NCBI RefSeq assembly: GCF_016808335.1
Contig: NC_053150.1
Span: 47,829,607 to 47,893,606 of the forward strand
Source of the DNA: Panicum virgatum
Taxonomy: Eukaryota; Streptophyta; Magnoliopsida; Poales; Poaceae
Length of the DNA stretch: 64,000 nt
Reading direction: 5' to 3'
The position numbers and the translations under genes are program-made. Below the pieces are notes generated by a model. It was not told where the DNA came from. It saw only the letters and a program-made list of their open reading frames with translations, and ran no database searches. Below are positions 42,846-52,397 of the stretch, piece by piece. Position 1 is the first letter of the stretch; each line of letters begins with the position of its first letter.

Positions 42846-44211
42846 ATGAGGCTCGCCGCCACCAAGCCTGCGGCCATCTTCATCACCAAACGGCAGCCGG
42901 TCCCCGCACCACGGGCAAGAGTAGCGGCGGCGGCAGCTGCTGGTCCGTGCAGCGAGGCAGCCAAGAAGAGCCGCAGCGACGGGGCATCATGGAGGATCGC
43001 GGTGGCAAGCAGCGACGCCGAGGCTGACGGCGGCGGCAGCGAGGGCGATGCCGAGGCGGGCCAGGTCGCGCCGCGAGGACGGCGGGCGCGGCTGTCGGCG
43101 AGGCGGCGGGAGAGCGTCCGGCTCCCGGACGGCGTCTCCGGCGGCGACGTAGGCGAGTTCCTGCGGCACCCCGACGGCGTGGAGTCCCTCCTCGACACCG
43201 GCGCGCTCCAGAGCTTCGCGCCGGCGGGGGCCGGGCCCGGCACGTTCACGTGCAGGCTTCGCCGCATCGGATTCCTGGGCTTCGAGGTCGCGCCGGTGCT
43301 CGAGCTCCGGGTCACCCCGACGAGCACCGACTGCACCGTCGAGATGCTGTCGTGCAGGGTACGCGCGTGCGATCTCGCCTGATCCATCGATTGGTCTTGC
43401 CATGCGACACTTCTCTGATTCCAGCTCTTCCTTTCCTCCTGTGTTTGCAGTTTGCGGGTTCAGAATCAATGGAGCAGCAGAACGAACTCTTTTCAGGTAT
43501 GTTCAGACCTGTTTTGTTCAACGTTTCTTCGTAGGTTCCTTGTCTGTAATGTTCTTTGTTGTTCTACCATGGTTCGAATTTCTAAATCTACTGAATTCTG
43601 GCAGCATTTATGAGTAACCGTATAACGTGGAGCAACGATGGCGAGGAGCCCTGCTTGGACATCGATGTCACTTTGGAGGTCACTCTGGAGGTGTGCTTAT
43701 TGCATTCAGTATTCGGCACTACATTGTATTTTATGAGCAAATTCGTTCGATTCTGGCTGTGAAGTTTCATCCTTTTTTTTGGTCAAGAGAATAGTTAAAA
43801 CTGATTGGTATGTTGATTGCAATTTGCAGGTCTACACTAAGCCGTTCAGCATGCTTCCATTGTCAGCAGTGGAGAAACCAGGCAACCTGTATGTAGGCCT
43901 TTTTGCTGCGTCGTTCTGATTTCCAAAAATCCACAAAGAACAAACTCTAAAAGAGAACACCAGCGCCCACTTGAATCTTCTCTTATTAAAATTAGCTTTG
44001 AAAGACCCTGCCTAGACGCTTTACCAGTGGAATACATAATGAATACATAATGCATCTCAAATTATGCCGGCTTACTCGATCTGATACTTGCACTGAATTT
44101 TATTTCAGATTGATGCAAGGCCTGCTGGACAGGCTTGTTCCCGTGCTGGGGGAGCAGCTGCTGAGGGAGTACCATTCCTGGGTCCAGCAGCAGCCTGAAG
44201 CTTCTTCATGA
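42846..44211 (+). CDS. DUF1997 family protein, probably plastid
   Basis: Five exons join in phase: 42846-43358, 43451-43496, 43605-43690, 43830-43888, 44109-44211. They encode 268 aa. Exon 1 is GC-rich and starts with an Ala/Arg/Ser-rich stretch without acids, like a chloroplast transit peptide. It then enters the DUF1997 domain (RLRRIGFLGFEVAPVLELRV). Later exons continue it (MSNRITWSNDGEEPCLDIDV, MLPLSAVEKPGN, LMQGLLDRLVPVLGEQLL). DUF1997 proteins occur in cyanobacteria and plant plastids and have no settled function. A tiny upstream frame (42841-42849) overlaps the start and could lower translation. Confidence 0.87.
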
Positions 44212-44642
44212 TGTAGAGGGAGCCGACGCACGATTCTCCGATGCCTCGAGCATTTCATGCTTGGAGGTGGATGGCATTGGGGATGGTTCGGCTGGTTCCC
44301 AGGGCTGTGGGAATCCATGTGGGGATGGTTCATAGGGGTATCGGTTGCTGATTTATACAGTGGAACTGTTGAAGGATTAGACAAAAAATATGGGTATCGG
44401 TTGCTGATTTATACAGTACAATCGTTGAAGGATTAGACAAATTCAAATATATGAAAGTTTCCGGGTCAAAGATCCTTCGATTTTCATGCATCAAGTGATC
44501 ATCACTCTGTGCTTCAGTACGGTACTCTGGTTACTCTTCTGCAGTTCAGTATATAACAATGTAGAAAAAAAAAGGCAACAGAAGCGCAACAAGAGAACTG
44601 AATCAAGTCGACAGCAACGAAACCAAACAGCAAAAAAAAAAT
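44212..44642. repeat. 3' flank with 56-bp tandem duplication
   Basis: The stretch from 44336 to 44391 is repeated at 44392-44442 with a few changes (gggtatcggttgctgattta, gttgaaggattagacaa). It probably lies in the 3' UTR of the DUF1997 gene. The rest is unique AT-rich sequence up to the tRNA gene. Confidence 0.75.
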
Positions 44643-44714
44643 TCCGTTGCCGGGACTCGAACCCGGGTCTCTCGGGTGAGAGCCGAGTATCCTAACCAGC
44701 TAGACTACAACGGA
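44643..44714 (-). tRNA. tRNA-Glu (CTC), copy 1
   Basis: The 72-nt sequence folds as a cloverleaf: acceptor TCCGTTG pairs with CAACGGA, the anticodon stem CTCGG/CCGAG encloses CTCTCAC with anticodon CTC, and the T arm contains GGTTCGAGTCC (B box). CCA is not encoded. A run of T follows the gene on the minus strand as an RNA polymerase III terminator. CAA motifs lie just upstream, as is common for plant tRNA genes. Confidence 0.97.
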
Positions 44715-45888
44715 GTTCTTGTTTGACGGGTTCTGAATTTCTTAAAATAGAAACATAAAAGTATAGAGAAGATGCAAAACTGAAGTACAGAAGTGTTAAC
44801 TTGGAAATTCCACTCTCCACCCTTGGATCAAGTAACCAACGCATAAGATCTCGGGTTCACTCTTCCACCTGCTCCATCACGCGCACATTCGCAAGAAGTC
44901 GCCGCAGCCCACTATAGACGTGTGGTTAGTTGGCAGGAGTCGATAAATTTCACGTACACACAAACAAGGTTCAAAACCGGATACCTCAACACATCTCTAA
45001 CAATTAATTTGTAGGATCTCCTTTGGCTTCTGCCTCAAATAGTAACGGTAAGCTGGTGGTTGTTACGGCCATCTGTTTTGAACAAGTACATGGAAAGTAA
45101 TAGCGCTAGGGGCAAGAAACATGGAAGATTAGAAAAACATCGTTGCAAGAATCACAAAACAATGTAGAACATTTTTTGGAACTCTGAAAGAACTTAATTT
45201 CACTTATCATCAGTAATAGCCAGTCAATACTACATTTTTGTAGTGTACTATGTTATATATGCAAAGACAAAATAGACATGTGAGGAGGTATAGATGGGAC
45301 AAATAGTTTACATATTTTATCTATTCTTTGGAACAAAACAACAAGAGAAAAGGAGGGTATGCAAGAGAGCACACGACAGAAGAGAGGATAAAAACGAAAG
45401 GTAGTTATGAAATTGAAGACCTTAATCAAAATAAAATAAAATAAAAGCAACGTCACAAAATCCTCCGTCCAACCCTCCTATAATTCCAAAAATGAACAAA
45501 GATCAATGAGTCCATCATATCATATATGTAGTAGCCATTCTTAGATTTCAAATCAAATTTCACATCTACGGTCGGTTTTCGCGCCTTTTCTTTTTTTTCT
45601 TTCATTTCATACTTTCATATCCTCCCCTACAAAATCATCTTCAAATGGCAAAGAACACTTGCTGCAATTGATGCATAAAACAGTTCCCAATGTTTTCAGA
45701 ACTTGCTTGTTACATCTTACATACCAACACTCACTACAAACTTGTAGTGACATGATTTACTGCATACAACATAGTTTATTCAGAAGTGACCAGACGATCT
45801 AGATCTTATTGAGACCCACATAGACGACGCAGCCATGGGGGTATGGCCCGGCAGTTCGCACAGGCACAGCTTTCCAGGAGAGGTCAGG
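44715..45888. other. Spacer between tRNA-Glu copy 1 and the ERF gene
   Basis: This AT-rich noncoding sequence includes the 3' flank of the ERF gene. The part at 45536-45672 (ttagatttcaaatcaaattt, ggtcggttttcgc, gctgcaattga) is duplicated at 49289-49423. No gene is visible. Confidence 0.6.
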
Positions 45889-46464
45889 TCAGTACTCGTC
45901 GGGCACGAGGCCCATCAAACCGGCGATCACGTCGGGGTCGAAGGAGAATTGGTCCTCGTCAACAGCACTTGCCACGACGAGGTTGCTGTTGTCAGCCATG
46001 GTGGTCGGGGTAGCGTCGGCAGAAGGACCAGCCTCCGTCGCCGCCACCGCCGCCAGAGCTGCGGTCGCGTCGCACACCGGCGGGAGGAGGGCGTCGACGG
46101 TGCGGGCGTGAAGCTCGGCGATCGCCTTCACGCTGGCGACGCTGAGATGGCCGCACAGGATCTCGGGGACGTCGGGGCGCGGCGCGACGGGGAAGTTGAA
46201 CCTGCGCGTCTTGGGCAGGTCCTCGCCGTAGAAGCAGAAGACGGCGGCGTCGTAGGCGAGCGCCGCCAGCCGGTCGCTCCCGAACGTGCCGATCCATAGC
46301 TTCTCGCGGGTCGTGGGCACGCGGATCTCCGCCGCCCACCGGCCCGACTTCCGGGGCCGCACGCCGGTCCACTCCGACTGCTTCTGCCTCCCGAACGCCA
46401 CACCAGGCTGCCCACCGCCGCCGCTCCAGGGCGCCCCGCTCCCGTTCGTCGCCAGCGCCGCCAT
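45889..46464 (-). CDS. Divergent AP2/ERF transcription factor
   Basis: This intronless frame of 191 aa starts at ATG 46464. The longer open frame to 46668 is rejected because a TATA box lies between. A single AP2/ERF domain spans about residues 30-95: EWTGVRPRKSGRWAAEIRVP, then KLWIGTFGSDRLAALAYDAA, then KTRRFNFP. WAAEIR, the WIGTF and the AYDAA elements are canonical, but GVRPRKSG and the YGEDLPKTRRFNFP end are unusual. It is followed by a conserved tail (PRPDVPEILCGHLSVASVKA) shared with the second copy. The acidic C-terminus (DEDQFSFDPDVIAGLMGLVP) could be an activation domain. The product is nuclear and DNA-binding; target genes are unknown. It belongs to a tRNA-Glu/ERF block that is duplicated downstream. 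Confidence 0.88.
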   Translation of the reverse strand: MAALATNGSGAPWSGGGGQPGVAFGRQKQSEWTGVRPRKSGRWAAEIRVPTTREKLWIGTFGSDRLAALAYDAAVFCFYGEDLPKTRRFNFPVAPRPDVPEILCGHLSVASVKAIAELHARTVDALLPPVCDATAALAAVAATEAGPSADATPTTMADNSNLVVASAVDEDQFSFDPDVIAGLMGLVPDEY

Positions 46465-46581
46465 GGCAATGGCACCGCGCACCCTGCAAGCTGCAAGCCT
46501 ACAAGGACCAAGAAACACGCAAGAGCGAGGTAGAAGAAGAGCCCCGAGCGGTGCGAGAGGCGAGTGAGAACGGGGCGGAGG

Positions 46582-46589
46582 ATTTATAG
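46582..46589 (-). promoter_or_regulatory. TATA box of the ERF gene
   Basis: CTATAAAT on the minus strand lies about 120 bases upstream of the ATG at 46464. It supports transcription starting near 46550 and so the shorter protein. Confidence 0.7.
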
Positions 46590-47204
46590 GCGGCCATGAG
46601 TGGACACGCGGCGGAACTTGCTCACTGACGAGTGTGGTGAGGGAGCCGAGTGTCAATGTGTCATGCATCCCGCTGAGAGGTTAGCTTTGCAAAGATTTTT
46701 CTCTTGTTTCATCTGATTTTTTATTTTGACGCCTTTTCCACCGAATAAAAACGGCAGCTGCTGCTGATGCAATTCTATCTCTAAGATATAAAGAGTAGCG
46801 CCTGAATTGATGCATACGCGTGTAGGTGGATATGGAGATGCGGCTTGTTGGATTTTGTAAGCTCGATTATTTTTTTAAAAAAAAAATCTAAGCACGGCCT
46901 GCGAAGATAAAAGTGAAGTTTAAAACAAATAAAGTGAGTATCAGTATATCCTCACTATTTTTCAAGACCAAATAGATAGATATATACTCTAGAGCTTGCA
47001 GTCCTGGTCAACTTGACATGAGGAAATCAGATATGCCCGTTTCCGTATTTCAGGGCTAAAAGGCTCTGCCTATTATTCTAAAGTTTTTATGTTCTAGCAA
47101 CAGTGAAGGTAATCTCCCGTGCTGCTTTGCTTGGTTTACATCTTTAGTTGTTTTATCTCGATCTTTAGTTCTTTAGTAGAGAAATAACATGCATAATAAA
47201 TCAA

Positions 47205-48010
47205 TCTAGTCTTGTGATGCAACAAAAAAAACTGAAAGATGATATTATTCATAATTTAAATTTGGATATTTTATTACTTGAGAGTGTTCATGCATGTTTT
47301 GACATTTCCAATACCAGGACCACCTACATATCAGCAAATAGTTGTCATGATAATATTTCACGGCGTAGTGCAGCACAAAAACCACAAGTTGAATCTTATT
47401 AGTTAAGATGGTAGCACGCGATGCCACTGCAATTTTAATAGAGCCGCACATTATTAGATGATATGCCACTTAATTTTTAACGTATATGGCTCTCATATCA
47501 TTAGAATTGATCTTGTCGTTTCCTGAAAAAAGGATACAGAGTTTAGCGCATCTGGCTCTCATATCATTAGAATTTCTTGTCGTTTCCTAAAATAAGGGCA
47601 CACACATGACTCTGGTAATTATCGTCTCTTGAAGAGTAGCAGATTGCTTCTATATGTTAGATGCACATGTTTCCTTGCTACTTATCTTTCGATCGAACAA
47701 AACGCTCATATACATCTCATACGTCATCATTCATACTTTGTCTTTTGATGAAAATACCAATTCCATTATTAAATGTCATGCGATCAATAAATTTGGTCTT
47801 GTGATGCAACAAAAAAAAATCAAAATCTGATATTATTCATAATTTTGGATATTTTGTTACTTGAAAGCATCCATATTTCGACATTTGCACTCCCAGGACC
47901 ACCTATATATCAGCAAATGGTTCTTATGATAATATTTCACGGCCTAGTGCAGCACAAAAACCACAAGTTTAATCTTATTAGTTAAGATGGTAGCATGCGA
48001 TGCTAATGCA
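47205..48010. repeat. Diverged direct duplication of about 210 bp
   Basis: Copy 1 (about 47205-47420) and copy 2 (about 47790-48010) share cttgtgatgcaacaaaaaaa, gatattattcataatt, caggaccacctacatatcag and gtgcagcacaaaaaccacaa in the same order. Flanking 'cgtttcctgaaa' motifs extend the similarity. No coding capacity is seen. Confidence 0.8.
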
Positions 48011-49288
48011 ACCTCAGTAGAGCTGCTACTAGCTAGATGATATGTAAGCAATCGCAAAGAACGTACTTAAGTTTAGCGCATATAAGGCCCCGTATCATGA
48101 GAATATCTTGTCGTTTCCTAAAAGAAGGATACAGAGTTTAGCGCATATAGCTACAATATCATTAGAATTTCTTATCGTTTCCTGAAATAAGGGTACACAC
48201 ATGACTCTAGTAATTATCGTTTCTTATCGTTTCCTGAAATAAGGGTACACACATGACTCTAGCTATTTGTGTACTTTGATGGGAAGACATATGTCGTTAG
48301 TAAGTGCAGTGCAATCGGAAAAGAGGCCACATATGGTTCCAATGTCATTGATAATGCTTTCTTTGAGCACATAGAGCTTGCATTACTTACCATTTCTTGA
48401 AAGAACAGTATATTTCTCATGTATCTATGTGTAACTCCCGTTAATTTTTGTTTCTCGAAAGAATGTGTTGCTTTTATGGTAGGTGCAAACGACTTATTGA
48501 AAAAAAATCAATACTATTTTAAATACCAGACAACTAATTAACCATAAAGTCCCACGTCAGCGGTTGTGTCTTCACTGAGTGGATGGCTTTGTTCCTTATC
48601 GTTTCTCAAAAGAAAAAATATATTCCTTCTTTATATGTGGACTGTGATAGCTATTGCGACTTACTTGTCATTTCCTGAAAGAATAATACATTCCTTCTAA
48701 GATATGTGCACATGACTCCTTACTAGTGGATATTATTAGAGGACATGTAAGCAATCACAAAGAGTATACCTTAGTTCATGATGACAAAAACCATCAAGAA
48801 AGTTATAATATAACCGTAAAGAGTACAATTTATTGGTAGCTAACCATGAGGAGTTAGCTGGCACATGAAAGATAGATTTTTCTCTGGAGTAGCTGGCGGC
48901 CTAAGGTTGACTGGTGAGGTATAGTTTATGCCATCACAACTGTCAGGAAAAGTGACCAGACAGGACGAATTTTCCCTCTCATAACATAGAACCCTCCACA
49001 AGTAATCCGTCAAGATCATACATGTAATCCATAATAAATTCAAATGCCATCTCAATCCAAATGACAAAGTCAACTATATTATGAGTTTTGAGTAGCATGT
49101 CGACCATACAGAATAAATTAGTATAGTATTTGCAGAATTGCAGTTTACATCAGCGTACCGATTTGGCTAGCCAAATAATTTTACAGTGACTAGATCACAT
49201 GATATACCAACTCGGCCATGATTTTTTTTCATGATTAATGCAGTGTCCTTTACTGCTTCAAATTTCAATCCTAGGAGGATACACTACC

Positions 49289-49700
49289 ATTCTTAAATTT
49301 CAAATCAAAATTGGCATGAACAGTCGGTTTTCGCACCTTTTCTTTTTCTCTCTTTATTTCCTCCTTTCCCATTCTACCCTATAAAATCATAACCAAATAT
49401 CAAAAATACCTGCTGCAATTGACCATTGTATACCGTAACATGGCCATTGGCATGCATCAACATCGGATAAACGAAACAATTTCCATTTCTAGAACACGCT
49501 GAAACACACAACAAATTTGTTGTAGTGATTTAGTTCACTGACGAGGAAACATGAGGGAGCTTGATGAGCCGCCGAGTGTCACGATGCATCCTGCTGGCAG
49601 GTTAAATTAATATTAACTTCGCAAAGATTTTTTTTTCTCATCAGATTGATTAATGACGATGAGGCCTTTGCCACCGAATACGGCTGCTATATAATCTATC
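49289..49700. repeat. Relic of the ERF block lacking the ERF gene
   Basis: 49289-49423 matches the downstream flank of the intact ERF gene (45536-45672). 49550-49700 matches its upstream flank (about 46620-46790: gagtgtca, gcatcc, gcaaagattttt, ccaccgaata, atctatctctaag). The roughly 0.8 kb of gene body, 3' end and core promoter between them is absent; the two flanks are nearly adjacent near 49530-49550. This is a third, gutted copy of the block. Confidence 0.7.
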
Positions 49701-50322
49701 TCTAAGAGTGTTGGTCGAGAAGAGGATATATAGCTAGTTTCGTGTGTTGTTTTGAAGCTGAGCGATCCATTCGAGAATTTGGCGCAAGTTCAACGATGTG
49801 CCATGTTAAACAAGCGGGCAGATATCGTCACCATGCACAATGTTTGTTTTTTGTGTTGTTGCCCATGATCGGTCGGTTGCATTTGGGTGGGTGGTATAGT
49901 AAGAATTTGTTTTATTTGACGACTGAAACCACGAACGGGATCGGAGTAGTCGATCCGGCACCGCTTGGGGGTGTGATGAGTCTGGCCGGCGACCCTGACG
50001 CAAGGGGGCCCACGGTGAGCAGCGGCTACGGAGCGCACCGCGCAGGCGCAGGCGCGTCGCACCACCGGTCCGTGTCGCGGCGCGCGCGGCGCCGCTTGGC
50101 CATGGCGTGCGCGCGGCGCTGGCTCGCCGCCGCTTCGGCGCTGGCGCGGCCGCGCCGCGTGCGTCGCGAGGACAACGACATGCGTGGTGGAAGCCGCTGA
50201 CTTTCCTTTCGCCAAAACAGGAAAAAAAAAGACAGCCTTTGACTTGGGTACGAGACCAAGCCGAAGCACAGCGTCAGCGCAGCAGGAAGGAAAAATGGCA
50301 CTGAAAAGTGGCAAAAAAAGTT

Positions 50323-50394
50323 TCCGTTGCCGGGACTCGAACCCGGGTCTCTCGGGTGAGAGCCGAGTATCCTAACCAGCTAGACTACAACGGA
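50323..50394 (-). tRNA. tRNA-Glu (CTC), copy 2
   Basis: This is identical over all 72 nt to the copy at 44643-44714, with anticodon CTC and a T-run terminator just after the gene. The wider flanks are not identical. It sits 181 bp from the second ERF copy, against about 1.2 kb for copy 1. Confidence 0.97.
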
Positions 50395-50575
50395 GTCGGG
50401 AGAGGGCTAAAGAAGAATCTTTAAAACGTATTGGGAAAGATACATGAGCCAAGACATTAATGTTTGGTAGGTGATTAGGTGTGGAAGATTTGTAGAGGCT
50501 CGCAAATCGGATGTTCAAGGCATCTTCGAGGATGTGACGGCGTTACTGTATCTCTATCTCCAACCTGTATGAGCG

Positions 50576-51095
50576 TCATCTCGATCGGTAATACTCCATA
50601 TGTACCATACTAGCAGCAGCGCCACCAGCCTCCGCCATCTGCGACGGTGCCACAGCTGGTGGTGCGGCCGGGATCATGGGCGCCGGTGGGAGCGGAAGGA
50701 AGTGGCCGAAGCTCCGTCCGTGCTTCTCCGCGATCGCCTTGACGTTTGCGACGGTGAGCCCTTTGCGCACGACCTCGGGGACGTTTGGGCGCGGCGTCGC
50801 CGGGAAGTTGTACCTGCGCAGCTTGGGCAGCTTCTGGCCGTAGAACAAGAACATGGCGGCGTCGTAGGCGAGCGCTGCCTGCAGGGCGTGGTCGAACCTG
50901 CCGATCCACACCCTGGAGCGGCTGCTCGGGATGCGGATCTCCGCCGCGTACCCGGCTACCCGCCCCTGAGCCGCTCCCGCACGCCCACCCACCCCAGGTC
51001 CCTGTGCAACCCGACGCCGCCAGCCCTCGGCGCTGGTGGACGCGCGGCGACTGGGCGCCTGCTGCTGGCCCGCTCGTCGGCGCCGAGGATGCCAT
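50576..51095 (-). pseudogene. AP2/ERF paralogue with disrupted frame
   Basis: The long frame contains the C-terminal two thirds of an AP2/ERF domain and tail closely like the intact copy: AAEIRIPSSRSRVWIGRFDH, ALAYDAAMFLFYGQKLPKLR, RRYNFP, PRPNVPEVVRKGLTVANVKA. This frame has no ATG upstream of the domain. The N-terminal motif GWVGVRERLRGG is in a second frame that ends at TAG, and the only good ATG (51095, MASSAPTSG) is in a third. At least one, probably two, single-base indels near 50960-51010 separate them. Upstream flanks resemble the intact copy, with a TTTAAAA element. A sequencing error cannot be excluded. Confidence 0.7.
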
Positions 51096-51346
51096 GGCCG
51101 CACGTCCACCAGCAAGCTGCAAGACACCACACAAGCGAGGGCAAGGCGACGACGAGACGAGAGCGTTGTGCTTGCGGTGTGTGGGGAAACAGGGGGCGCC
51201 GGGGCAGGGGGTTTTAAAGGAGTTTTAAAGGCCGCTGCGAGTGGACACGTGGCCGCGTGCGGTGGCTGAGGAGGATACCTGGGAGGCTGGGAGACTGTGA
51301 GAGACCACAGTCAACCTGGCCACTGGGAGGTCAATATGGGGATATC
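51096..51346. promoter_or_regulatory. Upstream flank of the second ERF copy
   Basis: It contains two TTTAAAACTCC-like elements on the minus strand near 51214-51232 and the motif gtggacacgtggccgc, comparable to gagtggacacgcggcgg upstream of the intact ERF. The hAT-like element at 51347 starts right after. Confidence 0.5.
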
Positions 51347-52397
51347 TCAGGATGCAAGTGGGTTGGTTTTGGGTCGACCAGTACTCAACCCAATAGAAAT
51401 CTTCTTCATAATGAGTTGACCCAAAAATTAAACACCGGATTACCCGAAACTCGTTGGGTTACCCAAAACTTTGCCTATCCTGCATTCCATTCCCCTGTTT
51501 TCTTTCTCCCGCATCGCCCTCTCCCTCCGAGCTCCAGCCAACAGCAATAGCAGAGATGAAGCTCAAGGCTGAGTTCGCAAATGTGGAGACCAAGATCCAA
51601 CGGTCCCCGCGCGGCCTTCGGGGGGATCGGCGGCGGCGGCGGCGATGGCAGCCACTACATCGCACCGACCGTGGTGGCCACCGGTGTACCACGCCTGCAG
51701 AAGATGGAGGAGGTCAAGCTCGCAACGGCGTACTACCTCTGCTGGAGCTTCGAGCGCTCGATGGTAGAGGTGCTAGAGGGTGCGAAGGCAGCGACGACGC
51801 GCCGGTGCTGCGGAACCGGATGATGCTGTCCATGGGGCTCAGCATCCAGAAGGACATCAGATCCTCTGGCTGGTGCTCGAGGCCCTCGCGGAGTTCATGT
51901 CTGTTGATGAGCACCTGTTCGTCCACGACATGGGACTCCGCTGAGGGGTCGTGGCCGCCACCGCCGCCGCCGCCGAGCTTGAGGGCACGGGCGGTAGGCG
52001 CGGTAAAAAATGGATCCCGTGCGAACAAGGGAGGGAGCAGTAGCTGCGCCGGCGCGGAGGTGCGTAGCTCCGGCTGGTGCGCGGTCGTCGCGCGTGCCAA
52101 TCCTTACTAGACGAGAGAGCATGGACAGGGGCACGCCGGAGAAAGCCATGGACGATGGTGGTGCTAGCTGCTAGCTAGCAACGCGAGCAGCGGAATTGAT
52201 TAGAGGAGCGCAGGACGTGTGTCGGGGAGAGGGAAGAGGCTTATGCTTCTCTTGTGTTTTGGGTAACCCGATAACCCATTTTGTAAACCGGTTATTACAC
52301 CATATTATTTTTGGGTCGGCTCTATAGAGTTTTTACCCTACTAATCATGAATTGGGTTTTGGGTCACTGGGTTGACCCAAGAAATCCTGCATCCTGA
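51347..52397. mobile_element. hAT-like element with GC-rich interior
   Basis: Perfect 10-bp inverted ends TCAGGATGCA...TGCATCCTGA are flanked by an 8-bp target duplication gggatatc (51339-51346 and 52398-52405), as for hAT elements. Subterminal motifs such as gggttttgggtc and acccaa are inverted between the ends. The interior (about 51555-52200) is GC-rich and may be captured host sequence. A short open stretch (LATAYYLCWSFERSMVEVLE) looks protein-like but I cannot name it. No transposase is present. Confidence 0.75.

Larger units (their letters stand above)
46590..50322. other. Intergenic with degenerate tandem repeats and ERF-flank relic
   Basis: No gene is found in these 3.7 kb. A segment around 47205-47420 is repeated at 47790-48010. 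The motif agaatttcttgtcgtttcctg with ataagggtacacacatgact recurs at about 47565, 48165 and 48220. At 49289-49700 lies a relic of the ERF block without the ERF (separate entry). The end (49990-50200) is GC-rich with no recognisable coding sequence. Confidence 0.6.

Noticed and set aside
46465..46668. N-terminal extension of the ERF to an ATG at 46668
   Set aside because: A TATA box at 46582-46589 lies between this ATG and 46464, and the extra residues are not shared with the paralogue.
49742..50314. Open frames next to tRNA-Glu copy 2
   Set aside because: They are overlapping GC-rich frames on both strands, without domains or homology that I can recognise.
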